From the NCBI RefSeq assembly GCF_900105535.1, contig NZ_LT629779.1, forward strand, positions 1,860,001-1,924,000: a stretch of 64,000 nucleotides of DNA, given 5' to 3'. The stretch is from Pseudarthrobacter equi (GTDB taxonomy: Bacteria; Actinomycetota; Actinomycetes; Actinomycetales; Micrococcaceae). The position numbers and the translations under genes are program-made. Positions 56,018 through 64,000 of the stretch are shown in pieces. The first letter of the stretch is position 1, and every line of letters starts with the position of its first letter. A model generated the notes under the pieces. It was not told the DNA's origin and made no database searches. It saw nothing but the letters and a program-made list of their open reading frames with translations.

Positions 56018-57189
56018 CCGGCCGTCGTGCCGTCAGCCGCACGCGCCGGGAGCCTGGACAGACCTTCCATCAGATCCTGCTGCCTGCCGCAGAGCGCTAT
56101 CCTGACCCAGCCTTCGCCGATGGAACCGAACGCTGTGCCGGGTGCCAGCGCAACACCGGAATCGGCCAGGAACCGGCGGGCCCATTGCCGGACGTCCCCG
56201 CCGCTGACGTGGGACATGTCCGCCCACAGGTAGAACGCACCCTGCGCCCGCAGGTACGGGATGTTCTTGCCGTCCAGGACTGCGGAGGCGGCGTCCCTGT
56301 TGTTCCGGTAGTGCCGGTGGGCGTGCTGCACATAGTCCTGCGGCCCGGTGAGCGCCGCAAGCGCCGCGTACTGGGAGGGCGCGGCGACGCAGGACACGAT
56401 CGATTCCATGACGTTGTCCATCTGCTGCTGCAGCCCGGGCGGGCAGACCAGGGCGCCAATCCGAAGGCCCGTCAGGCCATACGTCTTGGACAGTGTCAGG
56501 GAGGTGAAGACACGCGCCTCACGCTGCGTGCCGGCGTCGTACCGTGCCGGACTGACGTGCTCCACATCGTAGGTGAACGCCTCGTAGCATTCGTCCGAAA
56601 TAACCCACAGGTCGTGGCGGCGGGCGAGATCCATCAGTTCCCGGACCGAGTCCTTAATGAGGACGGCACCGAGGGGGTTGGAGGGGGAGTTCAGGACCAG
56701 CACCCTGGTCCTGGTGGTGATCAGGGCCTCGATGTCCGCCGTGCGGGGCTGGAAGCCGTGGTCCGGGTACAGCGGATAGCCCACCGGAACAGCGCTCAGG
56801 AGCCGGCTGGTCATCGCGAAGGTGGGGTATCCGGGATTGGGGATGAGGATCTCGTCGCCGGGGGACAGCAGCAGGCTCATGGCAAAGTGCAGGCCCTGCT
56901 GGGCCCCGGCGACCACATAGACCCTGTCGGCGCCGACGGCGACGCCCTGTTCTTCGCGGAACCTCGCCGCGAACGCCTCCCTGAGGGCGGGAAGCCCGGC
57001 GTTCGGCGTGTAGTTCGTCTCGTCCCGGTCCAGGCAGGCCATCCCGGCATCCAGGACATGGCGGGGGAGCGCGAACCCGGGCTCGCCGATGCTGAGCACC
57101 AGCGCGCCGGGGGTGCGCCAGGCGGCCTCGGTGATTTCCCGGATCTGGTTGACGGGCACGTCGCGGACATGGGCGGCAAGCTCAGGCAT
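56014..57189 (-). CDS. PLP-dependent class I/II aminotransferase
   Basis: This 391-residue protein has fold type I aminotransferase motifs. They include the N-terminal IREITEAAWRTPGALVLSIG and VLNSPSNPLGAVLIKDSVRE. DECYEAFTYD holds the cofactor Asp, and SLTLSKTYGLTGLRIGALVC has the Schiff-base Lys. The substrate is uncertain; aspartate or aromatic-amino-acid aminotransferases are closest. The ATG at 57189 lies seven bases after TAGGAT, a leaderless -10 position. A longer start at 57198 would overlap that element. Confidence 0.9.
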   Translation of the reverse strand: MPELAAHVRDVPVNQIREITEAAWRTPGALVLSIGEPGFALPRHVLDAGMACLDRDETNYTPNAGLPALREAFAARFREEQGVAVGADRVYVVAGAQQGLHFAMSLLLSPGDEILIPNPGYPTFAMTSRLLSAVPVGYPLYPDHGFQPRTADIEALITTRTRVLVLNSPSNPLGAVLIKDSVRELMDLARRHDLWVISDECYEAFTYDVEHVSPARYDAGTQREARVFTSLTLSKTYGLTGLRIGALVCPPGLQQQMDNVMESIVSCVAAPSQYAALAALTGPQDYVQHAHRHYRNNRDAASAVLDGKNIPYLRAQGAFYLWADMSHVSGGDVRQWARRFLADSGVALAPGTAFGSIGEGWVRIALCGRQQDLMEGLSRLPARAADGTTAG

Positions 57190-57254
57190 GCCAGCCATCC
57201 TAGCGCTGCCACAGGGCCGGGCCGGGCGTGCGCTGCGCCCCCAACCAGCGCCGA

Positions 57255-57260
57255 TATACT
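57255..57260 (+). promoter_or_regulatory. -10 hexamer of truB, leaderless arrangement
   Basis: TATACT ends seven bases before the truB GTG. The TAGG just before the start is a poor ribosome site. The same -10-to-start spacing (six or seven bases) occurs at nine other genes in the window, most within accessory regions. Confidence 0.55.
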
Positions 57261-57267
57261 GGTAGGC

Positions 57268-58203
57268 GTGCTTTCTGGACTGGTGATAGTGGACAAGCCG
57301 CAGGGATGGACCAGCCATGATGTGGTTGGCCGGATGCGGCGCATCGCGGGGACCCGGAAAGTGGGCCACGCCGGCACGCTTGATCCCATGGCCACGGGGG
57401 TGCTGGTGGTCGGCATCAATAAGGCCACCCGCCTGCTCACCTACATCGTGGGAACGTCCAAGACCTACACGGCCACCATCCGCCTGGGCCAGTCCACAGT
57501 GACGGACGACGCCGAAGGGGACGTGGTTGCCTCGGCCGGCACGTCCGCGGTGGCGGAGCAGGCCATCCACGACGGCGTCGCAGCGCTCACCGGCGGCATC
57601 CAGCAGGTACCCAGCAGCGTCAGCGCCATCAAGGTCAACGGCGAACGCGCCTACGCCCGGGTGCGCTCCGGTGAGGACGTCAAGCTCGCCGCCCGGCCCG
57701 TCACCATCCATAGGTTCGAAGTCCACGGCATCCGGCGCGACACCGGGGCCGACGTGATCGACATCGATGTCACCGTTGAGTGCTCCTCGGGAACCTATAT
57801 CCGCGCCCTCGCACGTGACCTGGGCAACGGCCTGGGGGTGGGGGGACACCTCACGGCCCTCCGCCGGACCCACGTCGGCCCGTACTCCCTGGACCAGGCC
57901 CGCACGCTGGAACAGCTCGCCGAAGAGTTGGACGTGCTGGAAATGTCGCAGGCCGCCCGGGCCCTCATGCCCAACCGCGAGCTGAGCGCCGAGGAAACCA
58001 CGGAAATTTCCTATGGCCGCCGGATTGCCGCCGGTGCGGCCCCGGGAAGCCCGGGCGCCGCGACCGCCGACCACCCGGCAGCCGCCTTCGCTCCCGACGG
58101 GAGCCTGGTGGCCCTGCTGGCGGACAGTGGCAACTACGCCAAGCCGGTCCTGGTGTTCGCACCCGGCAACGGCAATTCCGCCGCGGCTGGCGGGGAGGCC
58201 TGA
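57268..58203 (+). CDS. truB: tRNA pseudouridine synthase B
   Basis: TruB makes pseudouridine-55 in the T loop of tRNAs. The 311-residue protein has the catalytic aspartate in the GTLDPMATGVL block. The TruB-family start is VLSGLVIVDKPQGWTSHDVV, with KTYTATIRLGQSTVTDDAEG and SGTYIRALARDLGNGLG. The GTG start lies seven bases after TATACT. A Pro/Ala/Gly-rich segment sits near the C-terminus. The conserved actinobacterial order is rbfA-truB-ribF; four genes are inserted between rbfA and truB here. Its TGA is directly followed by the GTG of the next gene. Confidence 0.96.
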   Translation: MLSGLVIVDKPQGWTSHDVVGRMRRIAGTRKVGHAGTLDPMATGVLVVGINKATRLLTYIVGTSKTYTATIRLGQSTVTDDAEGDVVASAGTSAVAEQAIHDGVAALTGGIQQVPSSVSAIKVNGERAYARVRSGEDVKLAARPVTIHRFEVHGIRRDTGADVIDIDVTVECSSGTYIRALARDLGNGLGVGGHLTALRRTHVGPYSLDQARTLEQLAEELDVLEMSQAARALMPNRELSAEETTEISYGRRIAAGAAPGSPGAATADHPAAAFAPDGSLVALLADSGNYAKPVLVFAPGNGNSAAAGGEA

Positions 58204-58557
58204 GTGGACGCGTATTTCTGGATCATCCTGGCCGTTGGGCTTCTCTCCACCGTCATCTGCCTGGCCGCGGGCATCATGAAGAAGGCACCCAACGACGCCA
58301 CCATCCTGTCCGTCGCGGCAGTGGAGGTGGCCCTGGTGGTCTACCTGGTGGGGTCCATCATCAGGGTCATCGCCGGCGAAACCATTGCCGGCGAGGCCTG
58401 GGAGTTCTGGGGCTACCTGGTGACTGCTATGCTGCTGCCCCCGGCCGCCGTCTACTGGTCCATCCTGGAACGGACCCGGTGGAGCAACTTCGTCCTTGCC
58501 GCCGTCGGCGTGACCGCCCTGGTGATGGCCGCCCGAATGAACCAGATCTGGTACTGA
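58204..58557 (+). CDS. Small membrane protein downstream of truB
   Basis: This 117-residue protein has four hydrophobic segments (FWIILAVGLLSTVICLAAG; LSVAAVEVALVVYLVGSIIR; GYLVTAMLLPPAAVYWSILE; NFVLAAVGVTALVMAARMNQ). The ends are short. I do not recognise the family. It starts with GTG immediately after the truB stop and is followed after one base by the start of another membrane protein, so the three genes are one transcript. The N-in orientation is suggested by the Lys-Lys after helix one. Confidence 0.7.
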   Translation: MDAYFWIILAVGLLSTVICLAAGIMKKAPNDATILSVAAVEVALVVYLVGSIIRVIAGETIAGEAWEFWGYLVTAMLLPPAAVYWSILERTRWSNFVLAAVGVTALVMAARMNQIWY

Positions 58558-58558
58558 A

Positions 58559-59065
58559 GTGGAAGAAGCACGCAACGTGAATGACCAGCACCCCCAGTCC
58601 GCCGACGCAACGGCGGGAGACCACGGCAGCACGAACACGGCGCGCACCGGTACCGGCGGCAACACCCGCAATACCGGCCCGGGCCGTCTGCTGATTGCCG
58701 TGTACGCCGTCTTTGCCATCTCGGCCACGGCCCGCGCCGGGTACCAGATCCTCACCAAGTTTTCCGACGCCCCCGTGGCCTACCTGCTGTCCGCCTTCGC
58801 AGCCCTGGTGTACGCCGTGGCCACGGTGTCGCTGGCCAAGGCGGGGAGCACCTGGTTCAAGGTCTCCGTGGCGGCAGTCCTGGTCGAGTTGGTAGGCGTT
58901 CTGGTGGTGGGTTCACTCAGCATCTACGATTCCGTGGCGTTCCCGCACGAAACCGTCTGGTCCCTGTTTGGCCGCGGCTACGGTTTCATCCCGCTGATAC
59001 TCCCTGTCCTCGGCCTGGTATGGCTGTACCGGCGGCGGCCTTCGCTGGGAAAAGCAGGCCGCTGA
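58559..59065 (+). CDS. Four-helix membrane protein with hydrophilic N-terminal tail
   Basis: This 168-residue protein has about 40 hydrophilic Asp/Asn/Thr/Gly-rich residues and four hydrophobic segments (LIAVYAVFAISATARAGYQI; YLLSAFAALVYAVATVSLAK; VAAVLVELVGVLVVGSLSIY; FIPLILPVLGLVWLYRRRPS). A GTG at 58577 with GAAGAAG upstream is an alternative start, which would shorten the tail by six residues. The family is unknown to me. It and its neighbour sit between truB and ribF, a position occupied by small membrane proteins in other actinobacteria. Confidence 0.7.
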   Translation: MEEARNVNDQHPQSADATAGDHGSTNTARTGTGGNTRNTGPGRLLIAVYAVFAISATARAGYQILTKFSDAPVAYLLSAFAALVYAVATVSLAKAGSTWFKVSVAAVLVELVGVLVVGSLSIYDSVAFPHETVWSLFGRGYGFIPLILPVLGLVWLYRRRPSLGKAGR

Positions 59066-59086
59066 ATGCGGGTAACCTTGAAGAAT

Positions 59087-59108
59087 TCCGCGGCCGGATG
59101 GCCGCGGA
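59087..59108. other. Hairpin between membrane protein gene and ribF
   Basis: TCCGCGGCC (59087-59095) pairs with GGCCGCGGA (59100-59108) around GGAT, nine pairs in the 77-base gap. No T-run follows. It is not an FMN riboswitch. It may mark the 3' end of the upstream message. Confidence 0.5.
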
Positions 59109-59142
59109 TCATTGATGCTGCAGGCAGTTTAAGGCGAGGGTG

Positions 59143-60126
59143 ATGGTCTACATCTGGAACGATCCGTCCGAGGTCCCGGCGGACTTTGGCCCATCCGTTG
59201 TCACCTTTGGCAACTTTGACGGCGTTCACCGCGGGCACCAACAGGTCCTGTCCCAACTGATCCGCTCCGCCAGGCTGACGCACTCCAAGGCCGTTGCCGT
59301 CACGTTTGATCCGCACCCGGCCGTCATCCACCGCCCGGAGAGCGCCCCCCGCCTGATCATGGGCCTGGAGGATAAGCTCGAGGCCCTCGGCGAGCTGGGC
59401 CTGGACGCCATCCTGGTGGTGAAGTATTCACTCGACCTCGCCAGCCTCACGGCGGAGGAATTCGTGGAGCAGTACCTGGTGGACTGCCTGCACGCCAGCC
59501 ACGTGGTCATCGGCCACGATGCCCGGTTCGGCCGCGGCAACTCCGGAGACCTGGAAACCATGAAGGCCCTGGGCGGGAAGTTCGGCTTCGAAGTGCAGGT
59601 CATCAGCGAGTTCGGCTCCGAGGGGTACCCGCTGCATGACGACGACGGCACGGACCGCCGCTGCTCGTCCACCTGGGTGCGCGAAGCACTGCAGGAAGGC
59701 GACGTTGCCACGGCAGCGGAGGTGCTCGGCAGGCCGCACCGGATGCGCGGCGAGGTTGTCCACGGCGCAGCCCGCGGCCGCGCCCTCGGTTTCCCCACGG
59801 CGAACCTCGCCAGCAACTCCACCGGCCTGATTCCGGCAGACGGCATCTACGCCGGCTGGCTGGTGGACGAGGCCGGCAAACGCTGGCCGGCAGCCATTTC
59901 CGTGGGCTCGAACCCCACGTTCGACGGCGTCAGCCGGCAGGTGGAGGCCCACGTCATCGACCGGCCCCGGGAAGCCGTAGAGGACTTCGATCTGTACGGC
60001 CAGACAGTGATCGTGGAATTCCTGGCGCGCCTGCGCGGCATGGTGGCCTACCGTGGTCCCGAAGCCCTGGTGGACCAGATGAAACTGGACGTGGTGCAGG
60101 CGCACCAACTGCTGGCACGGCACTAG
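59143..60126 (+). CDS. ribF: Bifunctional riboflavin kinase/FAD synthetase
   Basis: RibF phosphorylates riboflavin to FMN and adenylates FMN to FAD. The 327-residue protein has an N-terminal nucleotidyltransferase domain (SVVTFGNFDGVHRGHQQVLS; TFDPHPAVIHRPESAPRLIM). The C-terminal riboflavin-kinase domain follows (GRALGFPTANLASNSTGLIP; YAGWLVDEAGKRWPAAISVG). GAGGGTG precedes the ATG; an overlapping GTG at 59140 is possible. The length is as expected. No FMN riboswitch is visible upstream. Confidence 0.96.
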   Translation: MVYIWNDPSEVPADFGPSVVTFGNFDGVHRGHQQVLSQLIRSARLTHSKAVAVTFDPHPAVIHRPESAPRLIMGLEDKLEALGELGLDAILVVKYSLDLASLTAEEFVEQYLVDCLHASHVVIGHDARFGRGNSGDLETMKALGGKFGFEVQVISEFGSEGYPLHDDDGTDRRCSSTWVREALQEGDVATAAEVLGRPHRMRGEVVHGAARGRALGFPTANLASNSTGLIPADGIYAGWLVDEAGKRWPAAISVGSNPTFDGVSRQVEAHVIDRPREAVEDFDLYGQTVIVEFLARLRGMVAYRGPEALVDQMKLDVVQAHQLLARH

Positions 60127-60157
60127 GGCCACCCAGGAAGCACGCGAAAGGCTGTAC

Positions 60158-61012
60158 GTGTCCGTCGAGAAGAACACCCGCAAGCTGGACAAGGGAATTG
60201 TCCGCGACTTCAGCTCCCGGATGAGTTACGGCTCGTACCTGCAGCTGCCCACCCTGCTGAGTGCCCAACAGCCGGTCAGCGAGCCCGAACACCACGATGA
60301 GCTGCTGTTCATCATCCAGCACCAGACCACGGAGCTGTGGCTGAAGCTGGTGCTGCATGAACTCCGCAGCGCCGCGGCGTGGCTGCGGGCCGATGATCTC
60401 GGCTCGGCGCTGAAGGGCATCGCCCGCGTCAAGCACATCCAGAAGACCCTCACCGAGCAGTGGTCCGTCCTCGCCACGCTCACGCCTACCGAGTATTCCC
60501 AGTTCCGCGGGTTCCTGGGGAACTCCTCGGGGTTCCAGTCGGCCCAGTACCGTGCGGTGGAGTTCGTGCTCGGCAACAAGAACCGCAAAATGCTCCCGGT
60601 CTTCGAGTCCGATCCCGAAGCGCACACCATGCTGGAGGAACTGCTCGCGGCTCCCAGCATCTACGACGAATTCCTGGCCTACCTCTCCCGCCAGGGCTTC
60701 GAGGTGCCCGCATCGGTCCTCGCCCGCGACGTCACCCGTGCCCACGAATTCACGCCCGAACTTGTCCCGCTGTTCAAGTACATCTACGAGCACGCGGCGG
60801 AGAACTGGGGTGCCTACGAGGCCTGCGAGGAACTCGTGGACCTCGAAGACAACTTCCAGCTCTGGCGTTTCCGCCACCTGCGCACGGTGCAGCGCACCAT
60901 CGGGATGAAGACGGGCACCGGGGGCTCCAGTGGGGCGGCCTTCCTCCAGAAGGCCCTGGAGCTGACGTTCTTCCCGGAACTATTCGCCGTCAGGACGGAG
61001 ATCGGACAATGA
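60158..61012 (+). CDS. kynA: Tryptophan 2,3-dioxygenase
   Basis: KynA opens the indole ring of tryptophan with a heme and O2, giving N-formylkynurenine. The 284-residue protein has the family blocks SYGSYLQLPTLLSAQQPVSE and HHDELLFIIQHQTTELWLKL near the N terminus. Mid-protein it has FRGFLGNSSGFQSAQYRAVE, and LWRFRHLRTVQRTIGMKTGT near the end, with the proximal heme His in that block. The length is normal for bacterial forms. The GTG has GAAAGG upstream. It overlaps kynU by four bases. Confidence 0.94.
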   Translation: MSVEKNTRKLDKGIVRDFSSRMSYGSYLQLPTLLSAQQPVSEPEHHDELLFIIQHQTTELWLKLVLHELRSAAAWLRADDLGSALKGIARVKHIQKTLTEQWSVLATLTPTEYSQFRGFLGNSSGFQSAQYRAVEFVLGNKNRKMLPVFESDPEAHTMLEELLAAPSIYDEFLAYLSRQGFEVPASVLARDVTRAHEFTPELVPLFKYIYEHAAENWGAYEACEELVDLEDNFQLWRFRHLRTVQRTIGMKTGTGGSSGAAFLQKALELTFFPELFAVRTEIGQ

Positions 61013-62277
61013 GCATCCACCAGCAAGGCGCCGGGCACACCGCGGTCCCGGCGGACGAGGTACTCCGGCAGCGCGCCGCCGAACTCGACAGGGAAGACCC
61101 GCTGGCGCATTACCGGGAACTGTTCATCGGAACGGACACGCCCCTGTCCTACCTGGACGGCAATTCCCTGGGAAGGCCGCTGAAGCGCACGGCCGGGGAC
61201 ATCGCGGCGTTCATCAGCGACGAATGGGGCGGCCGCCTCATCCGCGGCTGGGACGAGAAATGGCTGGCCCTGCCGCAGGCCATTGGCGACCAGCTGGGCC
61301 GTGCCGTCCTCGGAGCGGCCCCGGGCCAGACCATCATTGCCGACTCCACCACCGTGGTCCTCTACAAGCTGATCCGTGCCGCCCTGGCATCGGTGGATGA
61401 CCCGGACCGGAACGAGCTCGTCCTCGACACCGGAAACTTCCCCACGGACAGGTACCTTGTCGAGGGCATCGCCCTGGAAGAGGGCCTCACCCTGCGCTGG
61501 ATCGAAACGGACCCCGCGGCGGGGCCGACCGTTGAGCAGGTGCGCCAGGCCACCGGGCCGCGCACCGCCGTCGTACTCCTCAGCCAGATCGCCTACCGCT
61601 CAGGGCACCTCGCAGACCTCCCGGCGATCACCAAGGCAGTGCACGACGCCGGGGCGCTGGTGGTGTGGGATCTTTGCCATTCCGCGGGCTCGGTGGAGAT
61701 CGGCCTGGACAGTGCCGGCGTGGACTTCGCCGCCGGCTGCACGTACAAATACCTCAATGGCGGTCCGGGATCGCCGGCCTTCGCCTACGTCAACGAGCGG
61801 CACCTGCCATCACTCAACCAGCCCATTTGGGGGTGGATGGGCCGCAAGGATGCCTTCGAGATGGCTGCCGGGTATGAACCTGCGCCGGGCATCCGCGGCT
61901 TCCTGAGCGGAACGCCGGCTGTCTTCGGCATGCTGGCCATGCGGGGCACCCTCGACCTCATTGAAGAAGCGTCGATGGCAGCCATCCGGGCCAAGTCGGA
62001 GAAACTTACGGCGTTCGCCGTCGACATCTTCGAGGCCCTGCTGGCGCCGCTCGGTGCCGAGCTGGCGTCGCCGCGTGATCCGGCGGAGCGCGGCAGCCAC
62101 ATCACTGTGGACCACGCTGACTTCACCAAGGCCACGGTCGAGGCCCTGTGGGACGGGGACGTGATCCCGGACTTCCGGGCGCCCTGCGGGCTCCGGGTGG
62201 GGCTGTCCCCGCTCAGCACCAGTTTCGCGGAAGTCCTGCACGGCATGGCCGCCATCAGGGAGAGGCTCGCCGCCTGA
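61009..62277 (+). CDS. kynU: Kynureninase
   Basis: KynU cleaves kynurenine to anthranilate and alanine with PLP. The 422-residue protein shows LDGNSLGRPLKRTAGDIAAF near residue 45, then FPTDRYLVEGIALEEGLTL and LVVWDLCHSAGSVEIGLDSA. GCTYKYLNGGPGSPAFAYV carries the PLP lysine. The kynurenine formamidase that should link kynA and kynU is not in the pair, so it must be encoded elsewhere. The start overlaps the kynA stop (ATGA). The anthranilate made can enter tryptophan synthesis or degradation. Confidence 0.94.
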   Translation: MSIHQQGAGHTAVPADEVLRQRAAELDREDPLAHYRELFIGTDTPLSYLDGNSLGRPLKRTAGDIAAFISDEWGGRLIRGWDEKWLALPQAIGDQLGRAVLGAAPGQTIIADSTTVVLYKLIRAALASVDDPDRNELVLDTGNFPTDRYLVEGIALEEGLTLRWIETDPAAGPTVEQVRQATGPRTAVVLLSQIAYRSGHLADLPAITKAVHDAGALVVWDLCHSAGSVEIGLDSAGVDFAAGCTYKYLNGGPGSPAFAYVNERHLPSLNQPIWGWMGRKDAFEMAAGYEPAPGIRGFLSGTPAVFGMLAMRGTLDLIEEASMAAIRAKSEKLTAFAVDIFEALLAPLGAELASPRDPAERGSHITVDHADFTKATVEALWDGDVIPDFRAPCGLRVGLSPLSTSFAEVLHGMAAIRERLAA

Positions 62278-62493
62278 CCCATTCCGGCGCTGACCGGGCG
62301 CCGGGCCGCCGCCGGCCCTGTTTCGACAACATTGGGCCGCGGCCGGTAAACTGGACGATGGATCCGGCTGCAGTCCGTGGCGGCTGGGTCCTGCTGCGTA
62401 CGGCCGCACCCGGTTTGACCGGTTGGCCGCAGCGGCAGACCCGGCAGTGAATTACTGATCCGGGCCCTCACGGCACATTTCCAAGGAGTTATT
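62278..62493 (+). other. Leader region of rpsO with structured RNA and probable promoter
   Basis: This 216-base stretch has a -10-like TAAACT at 62347-62352 (with TCGACA-like -35 about 18 bases earlier). A folded domain at 62386-62442 follows. GGGTC (62386-62390) pairs with GACCC (62438-62442), CGGCC (62401-62405) with GGCCG (62425-62429), and CCGGT (62410-62414) with ACCGG (62418-62422). S15 represses its own synthesis through leader RNAs in several phyla, so a similar control here is likely (inference). Confidence 0.5.
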
Positions 62494-62763
62494 GTGGCAC
62501 TTGACGCCGCTGTAAAGCAGTCCATCATCAAGGAATACGCAACCGGCGAAGGCGACACCGGTTCGCCCGAGGTCCAGGTTGCAGTCCTGACCCAGCGGAT
62601 CAAGGATCTGACTGAGCACATGAAGGAGCACAAGCACGATTACCACACCCAGCGCGGTCTGCTGGGCATGGTCGGTCGTCGCAAGCGCATGCTTGGCTAC
62701 CTGAAGAAGACTGACATCAACCGCTACCGTGCGCTCATCGAGCGCCTCGGCCTGCGCCGCTAG
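62494..62763 (+). CDS. rpsO: 30S ribosomal protein S15
   Basis: S15 binds the 16S rRNA central domain early in 30S assembly. The 89-residue protein matches S15 throughout: [40 protein letters not shown] and [20 protein letters not shown]. The GTG start has AAGGAG upstream. The gene is followed by a hairpin and then the pnp leader, the usual rpsO-pnp order. Confidence 0.98.
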   Translation: MALDAAVKQSIIKEYATGEGDTGSPEVQVAVLTQRIKDLTEHMKEHKHDYHTQRGLLGMVGRRKRMLGYLKKTDINRYRALIERLGLRR

Positions 62764-62773
62764 TCGGACTTTC

Positions 62774-62807
62774 GGGCGGCCCTGTCCCATTCGGGATTGG
62801 GCCGCCC
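62774..62807 (+). other. Hairpin between rpsO and pnp
   Basis: GGGCGGCCC (62774-62782) pairs with GGGCCGCCC (62799-62807), nine pairs around an internal TCCC/GGGA stem. No T-run follows. In many bacteria the rpsO-pnp gap holds RNase III and terminator hairpins that control pnp. This may be a processing site. Confidence 0.5.
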
Positions 62808-63010
62808 CGCTCCACCTAAAAAACTAAACAGGAGGATCAACCGCATCACGCATTCGCGGTCCTCGGTAGTGATCCCCGGGAACGGCAGCATCGAATGGCT
62901 GCCCCGGCCCGTGGGTCTCGATCGACGACCGGGTGCAGGGCCAGTCGACATATGCTGGCCTGGGTTGATGTGGCTGGACTTCCGTAAAACAGAAACGGAG
63001 GTGACTCTCT

Positions 63011-64000
63011 ATGGAGGGTCCCGAAATCCAGTTCTCAGAAGCCGTCATTGACAATGGCCGCTTCGGCAAGCGTGTAATCCGCTTCGAAACCGGCCGCCTC
63101 GCCAAGCAGGCAGCCGGCGCAGCCATGGTGTACATCGACGAAGACACCGCACTGCTCTCCGCCACCACCGCAGGCAAGCACCCGCGCGAAGGCTTCGACT
63201 TCTTCCCCCTGACGGTTGACGTCGAAGAGCGCATGTACGCTGCCGGCCGCATCCCGGGCTCGTTCTTCCGCCGCGAAGGCCGCCCCTCCACCGAAGCCAT
63301 CCTGGCCTGCCGCCTCATGGACCGTCCGCTGCGCCCCGCCTTCATCAAGGGCCTGCGCAACGAAGTCCAGATCGTGGTGACCGTCCTGGCCATCAACCCC
63401 GACGAGCTCTACGACGTGGTGGCCATCAACGCCTCCTCCATGTCCACGCAGCTTTCGGGCCTGCCGTTCTCCGGCCCCATCGGCGGCGTCCGCGTTGCCC
63501 TGGTCGCCGACGAGCACGGTTCACAGTGGGTTGCTTTCCCCAAGCACTCCCAGCTGGAAAACTCCGTCTTCAACATGGTTGTTGCCGGCCGTGTCGCCGG
63601 TGACGACGTCGCCATCATGATGGTGGAAGCCGAAGCAACCGACAACTCCTGGAACCTCATCAAGGAACAGGGCGCCACCGCCCCCACCGAAGAGGTTGTC
63701 TCCGAGGGCCTCGAGGCTGCCAAGCCGTTCATCAAGGCACTCTGCGACGCGCAGGCGGACCTCGCCGGCCGCGCCGCGAAGCCCACGGTCGAGTTCCCGG
63801 TCTTCCTGGACTACCAGGACGACGTGTACTCCGCTGTTGAAGCAGCTGCTGCCGACAAGCTGGCCGCTGTCTTCCAGATCGCCGACAAGCAGGAGCGCGA
63901 CGTTGCTTCTGACGCCTTGAAGGACGAGACCGTTGCCTCCCTGGCCGGCCAGTTCGAAGGCCGCGAAAAGGAACTCTCCGCAGCGTTCCGCTCGGTCACC
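63011..64000 (+). CDS. pnp: Polyribonucleotide nucleotidyltransferase (PNPase), 5' part
   Basis: PNPase degrades RNA 3' to 5' with phosphate and, in actinobacteria, also makes 3' polynucleotide tails. The first 330 residues are present and the gene runs off the window. The first RNase PH domain opens with [20 protein letters not shown]. Family blocks include [40 protein letters not shown] and the [17 protein letters not shown] segment. The start has GGAGGTGA upstream. It follows rpsO after 247 bases. Confidence 0.97.
   Translation, partial: MEGPEIQFSEAVIDNGRFGKRVIRFETGRLAKQAAGAAMVYIDEDTALLSATTAGKHPREGFDFFPLTVDVEERMYAAGRIPGSFFRREGRPSTEAILACRLMDRPLRPAFIKGLRNEVQIVVTVLAINPDELYDVVAINASSMSTQLSGLPFSGPIGGVRVALVADEHGSQWVAFPKHSQLENSVFNMVVAGRVAGDDVAIMMVEAEATDNSWNLIKEQGATAPTEEVVSEGLEAAKPFIKALCDAQADLAGRAAKPTVEFPVFLDYQDDVYSAVEAAAADKLAAVFQIADKQERDVASDALKDETVASLAGQFEGREKELSAAFRSVT

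Noticed and set aside
55609..58203. An 864-residue frame joining the thioredoxin region to truB
   Set aside because: Only its last part is truB in frame; the rest runs through the thioredoxin gene in the wrong frame and antisense to the aminotransferase gene. The truB start is set by the GTG at 57268.
56014..58758. A 914-residue frame on the minus strand upstream of the aminotransferase
   Set aside because: The upstream 500 residues are antisense to truB and neighbours; the aminotransferase starts at 57189 behind a -10 signal.
59066..59142. FMN riboswitch before ribF
   Set aside because: The gap is 77 bases and shows only a simple hairpin; the conserved multi-helix FMN aptamer does not fit.

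Overview
The window is a high-GC actinobacterial chromosome segment. Its gene order and protein sequences look most like an Arthrobacter/Pseudarthrobacter-type member of the Micrococcaceae (inference from protein character; no search was run). Evidence includes GTG/TTG starts, many ATGA/GTGA stop-start overlaps, the M23 peptidase beside rpsB, the order rpsB-tsf-pyrH-frr-cdsA, the MEP-pathway cluster dxr-M50 protease-ispG-GNAT-proS, and rimP-nusA-ylxR-infB-rbfA ... truB ... ribF ... rpsO-pnp. I see no prophage, insertion sequence or CRISPR array. Most of it is core chromosome with small accessory inserts.

Layout: 1-3.5 kb, the end of an unknown gene, a GT4 glycosyltransferase, a CAU tRNA, an acyl-CoA dehydrogenase behind a palindromic operator, and an M23 peptidase. 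3.5-9 kb, translation and phospholipid genes plus a DivIVA-domain protein. 9-16 kb, a small-carboxylate uptake locus: two SSS symporters, each with a DUF485-type partner, around a LytS/LytTR-type two-component system. 15.9-17.2 kb, a secreted or membrane-anchored protein and an Lrp/AsnC regulator. 17.3-30 kb, a branched-chain amino acid (mainly leucine) degradation supercluster: 2-oxoacid dehydrogenase E1a/E1b/E2, a TetR regulator, methylcrotonyl-CoA carboxylase, acyl-CoA dehydrogenase, MaoC hydratase, CitE-type lyase and a 3-oxoacid CoA-transferase. 30-43 kb, lipase-maturation-factor protein, dxr, M50 protease, a SatD/membrane-protein module with an AT-rich operator, YciI, ispG, GNAT, a lipoprotein, an ABC exporter with its own TetR, and proS. 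43-47.6 kb, a TSUP permease, a PLP decarboxylase, an antibiotic-kinase-like protein and a DUF4439 protein. 47.7-64 kb, the nusA-infB region, rbfA, a ScyD/E-like secreted protein, a deaminase, thioredoxin, aminotransferase, truB, two small membrane proteins, ribF, kynA-kynU, rpsO and the start of pnp.

How the parts work together: the bkd and carboxylase genes form a route from branched-chain 2-oxoacids to acetyl-CoA and acetoacetate. The TetR operator in that cluster recurs in front of the acyl-CoA dehydrogenase 20 kb away, suggesting one regulon. The most interesting regulatory features are: paired LytTR boxes in front of the sensor kinase; a SatD protein that resembles a class III nucleotide-cyclase domain fused to a helix-turn-helix; a nested long inverted repeat between infB and rbfA; structured leaders ahead of rpsB and rpsO; and about ten genes whose only promoter signal is a -10 hexamer six or seven bases before the start codon, as expected for leaderless mRNAs.
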